DNA of 29,573 nt, taken from the NCBI GenBank assembly GCA_964487925.1, contig CAZASZ010000023.1, forward strand, positions 1 through 29,573. The letters are read 5' to 3'. The position numbers and the translations under genes were made by a program. This document shows positions 8,575 to 16,121 of the stretch, one piece after another. Each line of letters opens with the position of its first letter. Within the stretch, counting starts at the first letter, position 1. Origin of the DNA: RI-283 sp964487925. Its GTDB lineage: Bacteria > Pseudomonadota > Gammaproteobacteria > SZUA-140. The notes beneath the pieces are model-generated. The model was not told the origin of the DNA. It saw only the letters and a list, made by a program, of their open reading frames with translations, and did no database searches.

Positions 8575-8948
8575 GCCTGATCCTCCCGGGAGCCATCATT
8601 AGCGTCAACTGAAGCCCCCTCCTCCCCGGCCTTCTCGACCAGGTCGGCGAAATCGCTCTGCCGGCCATTAACGGGGAAATCATAGAGCTTATTGATCGAG
8701 CCGTTAGTGATGCCCAACAGGACTCCGCGATTATCGACCTCTACAATCACGAGCTTTTCGCGACTACCGACACTCCGACTTGCCAGAATTTTGATTTGAT
8801 CTGTCGCAAGCGGGGCAAAACGCCCTGTCTTGCGCAGCAGCCAGGCGGCGGCGAAGATCAAACCAAGTACAAGGAGCAACCCTGTTGCGACGTTAAGCAT
8901 CCCGGGGAGCGACTCCTGAACCCCGCTGACAGGCGGAGTGGGCATCAT
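8571..8948 (-). CDS. fliO: FliO, flagellar export gate assembly protein
   Basis: FliO is a poorly conserved single-pass membrane protein that helps the FliP ring assemble. The 125-residue product has one hydrophobic helix (about 17-38, ending in AAAWLLRKTGRF) and a small cytoplasmic domain containing ILASRSVGSREKLVIVEV, a typical FliO segment. The C-terminus is acidic and presumably disordered. Two adjacent ATG codons (8948 and 8945) are possible starts; the first overlaps the fliN stop by 4 bp. Position between fliN and fliP supports the call. Confidence 0.93.
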   Translation of the reverse strand: MMPTPPVSGVQESLPGMLNVATGLLLVLGLIFAAAWLLRKTGRFAPLATDQIKILASRSVGSREKLVIVEVDNRGVLLGITNGSINKLYDFPVNGRQSDFADLVEKAGEEGASVDANDGSREDQA

Positions 8949-9295
8949 GTCAGTTTCCTGACCCGCTCTGAGGCACTGATAACATCTGTCAGTCGAATGC
9001 CAAATTTCTCATTGACCACGACGACCTCGCCGTGCGCGATCAAAGTACCGTTGACGAGCACATCCATAGGCTCTCCGGCAAGACGATCCAGTTCGACGAT
9101 TGATCCCTGATTGAGCTTCAACAGATGGCTGATCGGGATTTGTGTACGACCAATCTCCACTGAGATCGCGACCGGGATATCAAGGACCAGATCCAGATTG
9201 GTAGACGCCAGACTTTCGCCTTCCACCGAAGCCGCCGTATCTATTTCGCTTGGATCAAGCTCAGGTGCGTCGAGAATCTCTACACTTTCGTTCAT
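8945..9295 (-). CDS. fliN: FliN, flagellar motor switch protein
   Basis: FliN forms the lower part of the C-ring and binds the export ATPase complex through FliH. The 116-residue product has an acidic, variable N-terminus (1-33) and a SpoA-type domain (about 37-110) with DIPVAISVEIGRTQIPI, LNQGSIVELDRLAGEPMDV and the ending VNEKFGIRLTDV. These match FliN closely. It ends in a 4-bp overlap with fliO and lies 20 bp after fliM. Confidence 0.97.
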   Translation of the reverse strand: MNESVEILDAPELDPSEIDTAASVEGESLASTNLDLVLDIPVAISVEIGRTQIPISHLLKLNQGSIVELDRLAGEPMDVLVNGTLIAHGEVVVVNEKFGIRLTDVISASERVRKLT

Positions 9296-9315
9296 TTCTT
9301 CACCTCACATTTGAA

Positions 9316-10338
9316 TTAGGCGACGCTTTCTACGGGCGGTGCCGGCAGCATCAGTGGCTGTTTGGTAGGCTTTAGCGGGCCATAGATCCTGATGGCATTC
9401 TTGCCACCGGAGACCCCGAATCCGCCGCGGAACAGGCCGACATGCTCGACTGCGGCGACCACCTCGTTCGGGTAGTCGATGGGAATGATGTCACCCGCCT
9501 TGAGTTCGTTGACCTCGCGTATGGAAAGCATCGTGCGCGCCAAAGTACTGCTCATGGTGACGTCGGCCTCCATCAGGCAATCGCGCATTGAGACCAACCA
9601 ACGCTCGTCGATATCCGAACGATCACTCTGCACTCCGGCCTCAAGGAGATCTCGTATCGGCTCAACCATCGAATACGGCAACACCATATGCATGTCTCCT
9701 CCACCACCATCGACTTCGATATGAAAACTTGTTACGACAACGACTTCGCTCGGCGTCACTATGTTCGCGAAGCTGGGGTTGACCTCGGAACTCAAGACCT
9801 CGATATCGATTTCCTTAACCGTCTTCCAGCTTTCGTGAAGCCCCTCGATAGATATCTCGAGCATCCGCTGAATAATTCGTTGTTCGGTCATCGTAAAATC
9901 GCGGCCTTCGACCTTGGCATGAAAGCGTCCGTCACCACCAAAAAAATTGTCGACGACCGCGAACACCAGTTTCGGGTCGTAAACGATGAGGCCGGTACCA
10001 CGCAGCGGATTGACCTTGATCAGATTCAGACTGGCAGGGACAAACAGACTATGGATGTATTCTGCAAACTTAAGCATCTGCACGTTGCCGACTGAGACCT
10101 CGGTCGTATGCCGGATCATCTCGTAGACATGGAGCCGCAGATAACGCGCGAGGCGCTCGTTGATAATCTCGAGTGTAGGCAGTCTGCCGCGGACAATCCG
10201 ATCCTGACTGGTAAAGTCGTAGGAACTGACCGGACCGTCTGACTCAGGAATCTCCTCTTGGGTATCTACATCACCAGTCGAAACCCCATTTAGAAGGGCA
10301 TCAATTTCGTCTTGTGTAAGGACATCGTTGCCGGACAT
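9316..10338 (-). CDS. fliM: FliM, flagellar motor switch protein and CheY-P target
   Basis: FliM is the C-ring subunit that receives CheY-P and changes the direction of rotation. The 340-residue product begins with the CheY-binding peptide LTQDEIDALL (7-16), has a CheC-like middle domain with the FliG-contact motif GGDG (134-137), and ends in a SpoA-like domain (about 255-325). A C-terminal proline-rich tail follows. The start lies 4 bp after the fliL stop (TGACGCCATG). No strong ribosome site is seen, so translation is probably coupled to fliL. Confidence 0.98.
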   Translation of the reverse strand: MSGNDVLTQDEIDALLNGVSTGDVDTQEEIPESDGPVSSYDFTSQDRIVRGRLPTLEIINERLARYLRLHVYEMIRHTTEVSVGNVQMLKFAEYIHSLFVPASLNLIKVNPLRGTGLIVYDPKLVFAVVDNFFGGDGRFHAKVEGRDFTMTEQRIIQRMLEISIEGLHESWKTVKEIDIEVLSSEVNPSFANIVTPSEVVVVTSFHIEVDGGGGDMHMVLPYSMVEPIRDLLEAGVQSDRSDIDERWLVSMRDCLMEADVTMSSTLARTMLSIREVNELKAGDIIPIDYPNEVVAAVEHVGLFRGGFGVSGGKNAIRIYGPLKPTKQPLMLPAPPVESVA

Positions 10339-10342
10339 GGCG

Positions 10343-10936
10343 TCATTGCATCACAAAGCTGGTGAAATACAGGTCGTCGATACCAGCACTGCCTGTGCGC
10401 TTCTCCAATATCTTCTGGACCTCGTGAAGGGCCTCTTCGCGAATCTTCTGCTTGCCCTCGACAGAACTCAGAGTCTTGTAGCCCAGACCGCTGAACAACA
10501 TCACGAGATTATTGCGAATGACTGGAAGGTGGGTCTCAATTGCGCCGGGAATATTGGGGTCATGGGTCATGACCTCGATCGTGACCTGAAGATAGCGGAT
10601 CTGATCACCGGCCAGGAAGTTGACAACGAAGGAGTCGCCCAACTTGACGTACTTGGCCTCCCCTAGAGCCGCATTGCCCTCGCCACCTTGTCCTGCATCG
10701 TGCGAGTCACCGCCATGGCCACCGCTTTCGCCATGCGCAGCCGGCGCCGAGGCGCCATGTGAGATTGAATCCTGGATCAGCGACTTGGAGACATAGACTG
10801 CGGTCCCCACGCTGACGGCCATCATAACGACCGCGCCACCGACGATCATGATGATCTTCATCATGCCGCCACCACCGCCCTTCTTTTTTACCTTCAGATC
10901 CAATTCCGGATCATCCGCGACTGCAGCGTTTGCCAT
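10343..10936 (-). CDS. fliL: FliL, stator-associated basal body protein
   Basis: FliL supports the motor stators around the basal body. From the ATG at 10936 the product has 197 residues: a basic N-terminus with a glycine run, one transmembrane helix (about 26-49), a linker rich in Gly, His and Ser, and the periplasmic FliL domain (about 95-197) with VTIEVMTHDP, HLPVIRNNLVMLFS and the ending DLYFTSFVMQ. The reading frame extends upstream to a GTG at 10972, but the ATG has AGGGGTG about 7 nt before it, and the sigma-54 promoter at 10982-10997 would start the RNA at about 10972, which favours the ATG. Confidence 0.94.
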   Translation of the reverse strand: MANAAVADDPELDLKVKKKGGGGGMMKIIMIVGGAVVMMAVSVGTAVYVSKSLIQDSISHGASAPAAHGESGGHGGDSHDAGQGGEGNAALGEAKYVKLGDSFVVNFLAGDQIRYLQVTIEVMTHDPNIPGAIETHLPVIRNNLVMLFSGLGYKTLSSVEGKQKIREEALHEVQKILEKRTGSAGIDDLYFTSFVMQ

Positions 10937-10981
10937 TTTCTTCACCCCTGTGGTTAAACGATTATCTACCACGAGATCTTT

Positions 10982-10997
10982 AGCAAACGCTATGCCA
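10982..10997 (-). promoter_or_regulatory. Sigma-54 (-24/-12) promoter of fliL
   Basis: On the minus strand this reads TGGCATAGCGTTTGCT. Against the consensus TGGCACG-N4-TTGCW it keeps the GG and GC cores with exactly 10 nt between them and matches at 10 of the 12 fixed consensus positions. It would begin transcription near 10972, giving a leader of about 36 nt to the fliL ATG. An AT-rich stretch lies just upstream (about 11000-11045), where a bending protein or enhancer-bound activator might act. Confidence 0.85.
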
Positions 10998-11143
10998 GGA
11001 GTAATTAATATATTTTCTATTGTAATTTCAGTTGGTTATAAATCCATGGCCGGGGTGCGCTGGTATTTTGACGACAATGACGTGACGACTGCCGATACTT
11101 TGGCAAGACCAATCGATAGGAGGGAACAAATTATAGGTATGGT

Positions 11144-11176
11144 CGTAATGCCCTAGCTAGAGCCCAGTGCATTACG
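11144..11176 (-). other. Inverted repeat just after fliK
   Basis: CGTAATGC (11144-11151) and GCATTACG (11169-11176) form an 8-bp perfect stem with a 17-nt loop, starting 1 bp after the fliK stop. No T-run follows on the minus strand. It may stabilise the 3' end of the fliK message or act as a weak terminator before the separate fliL promoter. Confidence 0.4.
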
Positions 11177-11177
11177 C

Positions 11178-12473
11178 TCAGGCATAGTGGTCGACTAGCC
11201 CTGAACCAGACGTCTGAATATTGGAGAGGATCCCAGTCGATGCGGCGACGATCTCGTCATCGACCTCGGTACCGGACATGGAAGCATTTATGTCGTCCCC
11301 AGCCTCCTGGCCCTGCGTCTCGCCGAAGCCCTGCTGTCCGACGTCAACGCTAGCTTGCCCGAACCCTCCGCCCTCCAGATCCGCACGAAGTCTCGGTGCG
11401 GCCGATTCAAGCGCTTCCCGCACCTGACCATGCGTAGCCGTCATTGAGACCTGGACTTGATCGTGATGCATCACGATACGCACCTCAATAGGTCCCAAAT
11501 GCGCCGGGTTAAGCTTGATATCCGCCCGTTGCAGATTCTGAGACATCATCCACTGCACCTGCTGACCCACGTCGCTGGCCCATTGGGCGTGCCCGAACGG
11601 GGTCGTCACCTGGGGCGTTGCGCCTGCTGCCGTATTCGCATTAGCGTTCAACGGACTGGCCTGTCCCTGGGCGGCACTTATCGCGTTCACCGGATTTGAA
11701 GATGTGGATAAGGACAACAGACTACCCGTCTCACCCCTAACACCCCCCGATTGCTCGGCCCCCGCCAATATCTGATTTAGGGCAACGGCCGAGGTTTCGC
11801 CCGGTGCGGCACTATTGGTGCCTAGTTGCAGAAAAGACATAAACCCTTCAGACCCTTCGGTGCCCTTCGCACCGGATATGGGGGCCGCCGCAGCCCCGTT
11901 CATAGAAGGGACTTGAGTAACCCCCGAAGAGCCCTTGAATGCCGCGGGACCACCATTTGCAGCAACTGCAGCCGCCTGAATAGTCGGATCCACCACACCG
12001 GCCTGCTCTGTTTCAGCGTTGGCTGTCGGGAGGTTGCTTGTCCCGCCGACACCAGCATCAACCACGCCGGCAAGCGCCGCATTGGCGGAAGCACCCTGCG
12101 CCGATGGATTATCGGGCTCTGCTACCGCAGTATCCTGATCCGCCTGATCGTCGGTCTCCTTGGCCTTGGCGTTTTGGTCTTGCGCCTCAGCGGATGCCTG
12201 TCGGTCGTTGCCCTCAGAAATTTCGTCACCCGGCAATTCCTCGCCGTGACCGGCAACATCATCCGAAGCGGCCGCATCCTTCGCTCCGGGGTCGTTTGTT
12301 CTAGCCTTCGGAGTTTTCGATGCCTCCCGCATGGCGGCATCAAAGGCGCCATCGCTCACCCCATCAGACCGCTTCCCGTCTGCGTTGGCGGACAATTCCG
12401 TACGCGTACGTGTGGTGGCCGGGGCGGCCCCAATATTCCCGATATTCAATTGAGCACTCGTGGTCATATCCAT
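11178..12473 (-). CDS. fliK: FliK, flagellar hook-length control protein
   Basis: FliK is exported during hook growth, measures hook length and then triggers the FlhB switch. The 431-residue product has a long Ala, Gly, Asp and Ser-rich disordered ruler region (1-290) and a C-terminal Flg_hook domain (about 295-380) with WASDVGQQVQWMM and the signature LNPAHLGPIEVRI (321-333). About 50 residues of acidic tail follow. The start could be ATG at 12473 or 12467. Its own sigma-54 promoter lies 28-44 bp upstream. It is followed by a 241-bp gap before fliL, so the two are transcribed from separate promoters although adjacent. Confidence 0.94.
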   Translation of the reverse strand: MDMTTSAQLNIGNIGAAPATTRTRTELSANADGKRSDGVSDGAFDAAMREASKTPKARTNDPGAKDAAASDDVAGHGEELPGDEISEGNDRQASAEAQDQNAKAKETDDQADQDTAVAEPDNPSAQGASANAALAGVVDAGVGGTSNLPTANAETEQAGVVDPTIQAAAVAANGGPAAFKGSSGVTQVPSMNGAAAAPISGAKGTEGSEGFMSFLQLGTNSAAPGETSAVALNQILAGAEQSGGVRGETGSLLSLSTSSNPVNAISAAQGQASPLNANANTAAGATPQVTTPFGHAQWASDVGQQVQWMMSQNLQRADIKLNPAHLGPIEVRIVMHHDQVQVSMTATHGQVREALESAAPRLRADLEGGGFGQASVDVGQQGFGETQGQEAGDDINASMSGTEVDDEIVAASTGILSNIQTSGSGLVDHYA

Positions 12474-12501
12474 ACCCGTATTTTCGATACAGGCAGAATA
12501 A

Positions 12502-12517
12502 AGCAGAGTTCATGCCA
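12502..12517 (-). promoter_or_regulatory. Sigma-54 (-24/-12) promoter of fliK
   Basis: On the minus strand this reads TGGCATGAACTCTGCT. GG and GC cores are 10 nt apart, and the matches TGGCA, G and TGC give only two departures from TGGCACG-N4-TTGCW. Transcription would start near 12491, about 18 nt ahead of the fliK ATG. It shares TGGCAT with the fliL promoter. Confidence 0.78.
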
Positions 12518-12546
12518 ATATGGGAAAGGACTCGCCTACTGACAGA

Positions 12547-13614
12547 TCATGCCGATGAATCTGCGGCTTCAGTCCTCGGCCAACAATGGATTATGGCCAT
12601 GACGAGCGTCGCCAACGGTATGGCGAAAAAGACCCCCCACAACCCCCAGACGCCACCGAAGACCAGGATGGCCATGATGATAGCCACAGGATGCAAATTG
12701 ACGGCCTCGGAAAACAACCACGGTACCAGGAGATAACCGTCGAGTGCTTGGGTGATCGCAAATCCCGTCATGACATAGGCAAACTCGGCAGTGAAACCCC
12801 ATTGTGAATAGGCAATCAATAGCACGGGAAAGCTAACCGCTACGGCCCCGACGTAGGGCACGATGACCGACAAGCCAACCAGGGCTCCAAGCAGCATGGC
12901 GTAATCCAACCCCATCACGGCGAACATGACGTAGGTCACCATCCCGGCAATCATGATCTCGATGAACTTTCCGCGCACATAATTTCCGATCTGGTTATCC
13001 ATTTCGTTCCAGATACGGGACATGAGCACGCGCTCAGTCGGCAGATACGACAGCACCCAGCTCACCATGCGCTCCTTGTCCTTCAAAAAGAAAAACACCA
13101 ACACGGGCAATAAGACGGTATACACCAGGACCGAGAATACAGTGGAGATCGAGGCCAGGGAAAAAGTCAGGACGTCCTGCCCAAGCTTGCCGATCCCTGA
13201 CTTCAGAGAATTCATCATGGTATCGATTTGCTCGGCCGAGATGAAATTTGGATAGTGGTCGGGTAGACTCAGCAACAAATCCTGGCCGCGCCCAAGCATG
13301 ACTGGCAGGGCCTTGAGCAGGTCCTTGACCTGTACGATCAGAAGCGGCAAGAGGCCCAGCATCAGGAAGACCAGAAAACCGAGAAAAGGAATGAATACGA
13401 TCAGGACGGCAACGATGCGCTTGATACCAAAGCCTTCAAGTTTGCCAACCAGGCCTTCCAGCAGGTAGGCGATGACAAGACTAGCAAGCATCGGTGCCAG
13501 TGCATCTCCCATAAAGATGACGATACTGAAACCCGCAACAAGGGCGAGCGCGAGAAAGACCCCCTCGGGATCGGAAAAATACTTTCGGGAAAGCTGACTC
13601 AGTACGTTTCCCAA
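12547..13614 (-). CDS. AI-2E family (PerM/YdiK-type) membrane transporter
   Basis: This 355-residue protein has about eight hydrophobic segments and the layout of the AI-2E/PerM family: two or three helices, a long cytoplasmic or periplasmic segment (about 105-150), then the remaining helices with GLDYAMLLGALVGLSVIVPY (a family hallmark) near residues 233-252. Family members are putative exporters; substrates differ or are unknown, so no substrate can be named. The start is TTG at 13614, backed by AAAGGAG 6 nt upstream. The gene lies 101 bp after the SAM hydrolase and 73 bp before fliK. It is not a flagellar gene and may be transcribed with the hydrolase. Confidence 0.88.
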   Translation of the reverse strand: MGNVLSQLSRKYFSDPEGVFLALALVAGFSIVIFMGDALAPMLASLVIAYLLEGLVGKLEGFGIKRIVAVLIVFIPFLGFLVFLMLGLLPLLIVQVKDLLKALPVMLGRGQDLLLSLPDHYPNFISAEQIDTMMNSLKSGIGKLGQDVLTFSLASISTVFSVLVYTVLLPVLVFFFLKDKERMVSWVLSYLPTERVLMSRIWNEMDNQIGNYVRGKFIEIMIAGMVTYVMFAVMGLDYAMLLGALVGLSVIVPYVGAVAVSFPVLLIAYSQWGFTAEFAYVMTGFAITQALDGYLLVPWLFSEAVNLHPVAIIMAILVFGGVWGLWGVFFAIPLATLVMAIIHCWPRTEAADSSA

Positions 13615-13620
13615 TGCCGT

Positions 13621-13627
13621 CTCCTTT
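13621..13627 (-). promoter_or_regulatory. Ribosome binding site of the AI-2E family gene
   Basis: AAAGGAG on the minus strand, 6 nt before the TTG at 13614. It is one of the best ribosome sites in the window and decides the TTG start. Confidence 0.7.
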
Positions 13628-13715
13628 GCCGGAATGGTCCCTTGATGGGCTCGTTAGTCGTCATCGTTTGCCAAGCATCCCGTTTGATGCCTGTTTAACC
13701 CGAAGCATGGCGTGT

Positions 13716-14477
13716 TCAAACATCGACGCCGGATAACCAGTCGACCCGATCGCCAACGTCTAGGCCCAGGCGGTCAGCCGCACGGCCACAACTGAGCGCG
13801 ATCTCGACAAGGCCATTGCCATTCACATACCAAAAGGGCATCTCAGTTCCCGCCTCGCAGAAGGTCCTTGCGTACGACAACTCAAAACGGCCATTCTTTT
13901 CGGTCACGAGACGAGCCTCGGTATCCGCGTCCTTCCCCTGAATACCTGTCATGACATTCCCGAAGTGATCGAGATAGACCACCTCATAAAGATCGAGATC
14001 ATCGCGCACTCTAACATCACTGAGCAACCGAGCAACAGTCTCCGGTGCGCCGCCCGATGCAAGGTGTGCCGCCACGGGCGCAAAAAGGTCACGACCGTGG
14101 AAGCTGTCAGAAATCCCGTCAGGCCGGAACGTGATCTCCCAAATTTCCACCTCGGGGTCCACTGAGGCCACGCGATCGAGAAGTCCGTTTTCGGGACCCA
14201 CGTACCAGCGCCCGCAGCTCTTCATAATTAACGGTCGACGCGCCCCACCGACACCCGGGTCTACCACGCAGAGAAATACCGCCGGTGGTTCGATGCCTTG
14301 GGAATAACGGGCCACCAAAACCGATGATGCTAGAGGATTGCACGTTGGCAGGTCAGATAGCAGATTGATTACGGGAACCCGAGGCGCGTGCCGCGCGAGT
14401 ACGGCCCTCACCTGCCCAAGATAGGGTCCATTCAGACCAAAGTCTGTCATCAACACCAATAGCACGGGTTTCGTCAT
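13716..14477 (-). CDS. DUF62-family S-adenosyl-L-methionine hydrolase (adenosine-forming)
   Basis: Members of this family split S-adenosylmethionine to adenosine and methionine with water as the nucleophile; halogenases such as SalL and fluorinase share the fold. The product (253 residues from the ATG) has TDFG near the start, VDPGVGGARR carrying the Asp and Arg, SFHGRDLFAP with the His, and DHFGN. The Asp-Arg spacing of seven and the later His agree with the hydrolase Asp-Arg-His set, and not with a halogenase. GPENGLL is also conserved. A TTG two codons upstream is an alternative start; neither has a clear ribosome site. The ATG is only 11 nt past the terminator of the alpha operon. Its physiological role is not known. 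Confidence 0.9.
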   Translation of the reverse strand: MTKPVLLVLMTDFGLNGPYLGQVRAVLARHAPRVPVINLLSDLPTCNPLASSVLVARYSQGIEPPAVFLCVVDPGVGGARRPLIMKSCGRWYVGPENGLLDRVASVDPEVEIWEITFRPDGISDSFHGRDLFAPVAAHLASGGAPETVARLLSDVRVRDDLDLYEVVYLDHFGNVMTGIQGKDADTEARLVTEKNGRFELSYARTFCEAGTEMPFWYVNGNGLVEIALSCGRAADRLGLDVGDRVDWLSGVDV

Positions 14478-14487
14478 CGGCAAACAG

Positions 14488-14523
14488 ACAAAAAGAGACC
14501 GGGCGTGCCCGGTCTCTTTTTGT
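14488..14523 (-). terminator. Intrinsic terminator of the alpha operon, symmetrical
   Basis: A perfect 17-bp inverted repeat with a 2-base loop: the core GAGACCGGGC pairs with GCCCGGTCTC and is flanked by AAAAA and TTTTT. Because the flanks are complementary it could end transcription in both directions. It lies 23 bp after the rplQ stop. Confidence 0.95.
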
Positions 14524-14546
14524 GGTGATGCTGATCCATCAAGAAA

Positions 14547-14930
14547 TCAGGATTCGACGACTTCACCCTGTACCGGTCGGTCGACCAGCATGACATAGGC
14601 CATGGGCGCCTTGTCACCAGGCCTAGGGCCGCACTTGAGTATACGTAGGTAACCGCCGGGACGGTCCTTGTAATGGGGTCCAAGATCGTCAAACAATTTG
14701 CAAACCGCAGCCTTGTCCCTAACTCGGGCAAATGCGAGCCGCCGCTTGGAAACATCGTCTGCCTTGGCCAGTGTGATCAAAGGCTCGATAACGCGACGAA
14801 GTTCCTTTGCCTTAGGCACGGTGGTTCGAATCGTTTCGTGCTGGACGAGCGACGCGGCCATATTACGATACATCGCCTTACGATGCGCGCTGGTCCTACC
14901 CAGCTTTCTGCCACTTTTATGATGACGCAT
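14547..14930 (-). CDS. rplQ: Ribosomal protein L17 (bL17)
   Basis: The 127-residue product starts MRHHKSGRKLGR, as bL17 does, and contains HETIRTTVPKAKELRRVIEPLIT split by family-typical spacing, with GGYLRILKCGPRPGDKAPMA near the end. L17 binds 23S rRNA near the exit tunnel rim. It is the last gene of the alpha operon, 36 bp after rpoA, and is followed by a strong terminator. Length equals that of E. coli. Confidence 0.98.
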   Translation of the reverse strand: MRHHKSGRKLGRTSAHRKAMYRNMAASLVQHETIRTTVPKAKELRRVIEPLITLAKADDVSKRRLAFARVRDKAAVCKLFDDLGPHYKDRPGGYLRILKCGPRPGDKAPMAYVMLVDRPVQGEVVES

Positions 14931-14966
14931 GTTCTATTTCCTGAAAAAAGTGATTACTCAATAGGA

Positions 14967-16010
14967 TCAATCTGAAGTCGCGGGCGCTGCATCTTCCACA
15001 GTCTCGGAACTGTTGTCCTCGATCATGGCGGCCAGACTAGCGGGCGGCCAATTCTCAAGCCGAAGACCCAAAGAGAGTCCGCGGTTAGCCAACACGTCCT
15101 TGATCTCGGTCAGTGACTTACGCCCCAAATTAGGCGTTTTGAGCAGCTCGACCTCGGTACGCTGAATGAGATCACCGATGAAAAAGATATTCTCGGCCTT
15201 CAGACAGTTTGCAGAACGCACCGTGAGTTCAAGGTCATCGACCGGACGCAGCAGGATCGGATCGAACTGCTCTTCGCTCTCTTCTGCCGCCTCAACCTCA
15301 GAACTCTCGAGATTGATAAAGCTTGCGAGTTGATCACGAAGGATAGTCGCCGCAGCTCTAATCGCCTCTTCGGGATCAACGGTACCGTTGGTCTCGAGAT
15401 CAATAACCAGTTTGTCGAGATTGGTACGTTGCTCGACACGGGCCGATTCGACATTGTAGCTGACACGGCGAACCGGGCTATAAGAAGCATCGATCAAAAG
15501 CGTACCGATAGGACGGCTATCTTCTTCGTCTGACGATTTCTTCAACGCCGCCGGGGAATAACCACGACCGACCGTCACGGTTAACACCATGTCGATCTCA
15601 CCGATGTCAGTCATATTAGCAATAACATGATCAGGATTGATGATCTCAACATCGTCGATCAAAGCGATATCACTGGCCAGAACCGCCCCCGCGCCCTTCT
15701 TTTTGAGAGTCAAGGTCGCAGTCTCACGGCCCTGCATCCGCAGGGCGACACCCTTGAGGTTCAGCAGGATATCGATGACATCCTCTTGGACACCCTCAAT
15801 GGCGGTGTACTCGTGCAGTACGTTTTCAATACTGACCTGCGTAATAGCGCAGCCAGGGATCGACGACAGCAGAATCCGACGTAGAGCATTGCCAATGGTA
15901 TGACCAAACCCGCGCTCCAGAGGCCCCATCGAGATCTTGGAGTGACGTTCATCAAGAATCTGAACATCCATCAGTTTGGGTCTTAAAAGTTCTGCTACAG
16001 AACTCTTCAT
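14967..16010 (-). CDS. rpoA: RNA polymerase alpha subunit
   Basis: Alpha dimerises to nucleate RNA polymerase and contacts UP elements and activators through its C-terminal domain. The N-terminal domain (about 1-235) shows GPLERGFGHTIGNALRRILL; a short acidic linker (EAAEESEEQ) leads to the C-terminal domain (about 260-330) with LLKTPNLGRKSLTEIKDVL and the ending RLENWPPASL. At 347 residues it is about 18 longer than the E. coli protein, mainly through an acidic tail after the helix-hairpin-helix domain. GAGG lies 7 nt before the ATG. It is preceded by a 193-bp spacer, long for an rpsD-rpoA junction. Confidence 0.98.
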   Translation of the reverse strand: MKSSVAELLRPKLMDVQILDERHSKISMGPLERGFGHTIGNALRRILLSSIPGCAITQVSIENVLHEYTAIEGVQEDVIDILLNLKGVALRMQGRETATLTLKKKGAGAVLASDIALIDDVEIINPDHVIANMTDIGEIDMVLTVTVGRGYSPAALKKSSDEEDSRPIGTLLIDASYSPVRRVSYNVESARVEQRTNLDKLVIDLETNGTVDPEEAIRAAATILRDQLASFINLESSEVEAAEESEEQFDPILLRPVDDLELTVRSANCLKAENIFFIGDLIQRTEVELLKTPNLGRKSLTEIKDVLANRGLSLGLRLENWPPASLAAMIEDNSSETVEDAAPATSD

Positions 16011-16028
16011 TCGACATCCTCTCTAAAA

Positions 16029-16121
16029 TCAATTAATTGTTTTAATTCGGGGGCGCACAAGGCGACGCCGGCCACGGTTGTCCTGTCGCCTGCGATAATA
16101 CGAGGGACGAACCCACAACAC
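16029..16121 (-). CDS. Hypothetical arginine-rich micro-ORF between rpsD and rpoA
   Basis: A GTG at 16121 with GAGGA 7 nt upstream opens a 30-codon frame, ending in TGA 18 bp before rpoA. The product begins MLWVRPSYY and has ten Arg and one Lys. The same frame runs back to an ATG at 16181 with one TAA at codon 11, so a 50-codon frame with an acidic first half and basic second half is interrupted once. I recognise no homologue. It may be a translated leader coupled to rpoA, a decayed gene, or chance in a structured spacer. Confidence 0.25.
   Translation of the reverse strand: MLWVRPSYYRRRQDNRGRRRLVRPRIKTIN
16061..16090 (-). other. Hairpin in the rpsD-rpoA spacer
   Basis: On the minus strand GGCGAC (16090-16085) pairs with GTCGCC (16066-16061) around an 18-nt loop. 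It lies inside the micro-ORF and upstream of the rpoA ribosome site. It may influence rpoA translation or mRNA processing; there is no T-run. Confidence 0.35.

Noticed and set aside
10937..10972. Longer fliL starting at GTG 10972
   Set aside because: The GTG falls at the predicted transcription start and has no ribosome site, while the ATG at 10936 has AGGGGTG.
13615..13715. TTGAAC-TTAAAC pair as a promoter for the AI-2E gene
   Set aside because: The spacing is about 15 bp and the -10 match is poor.
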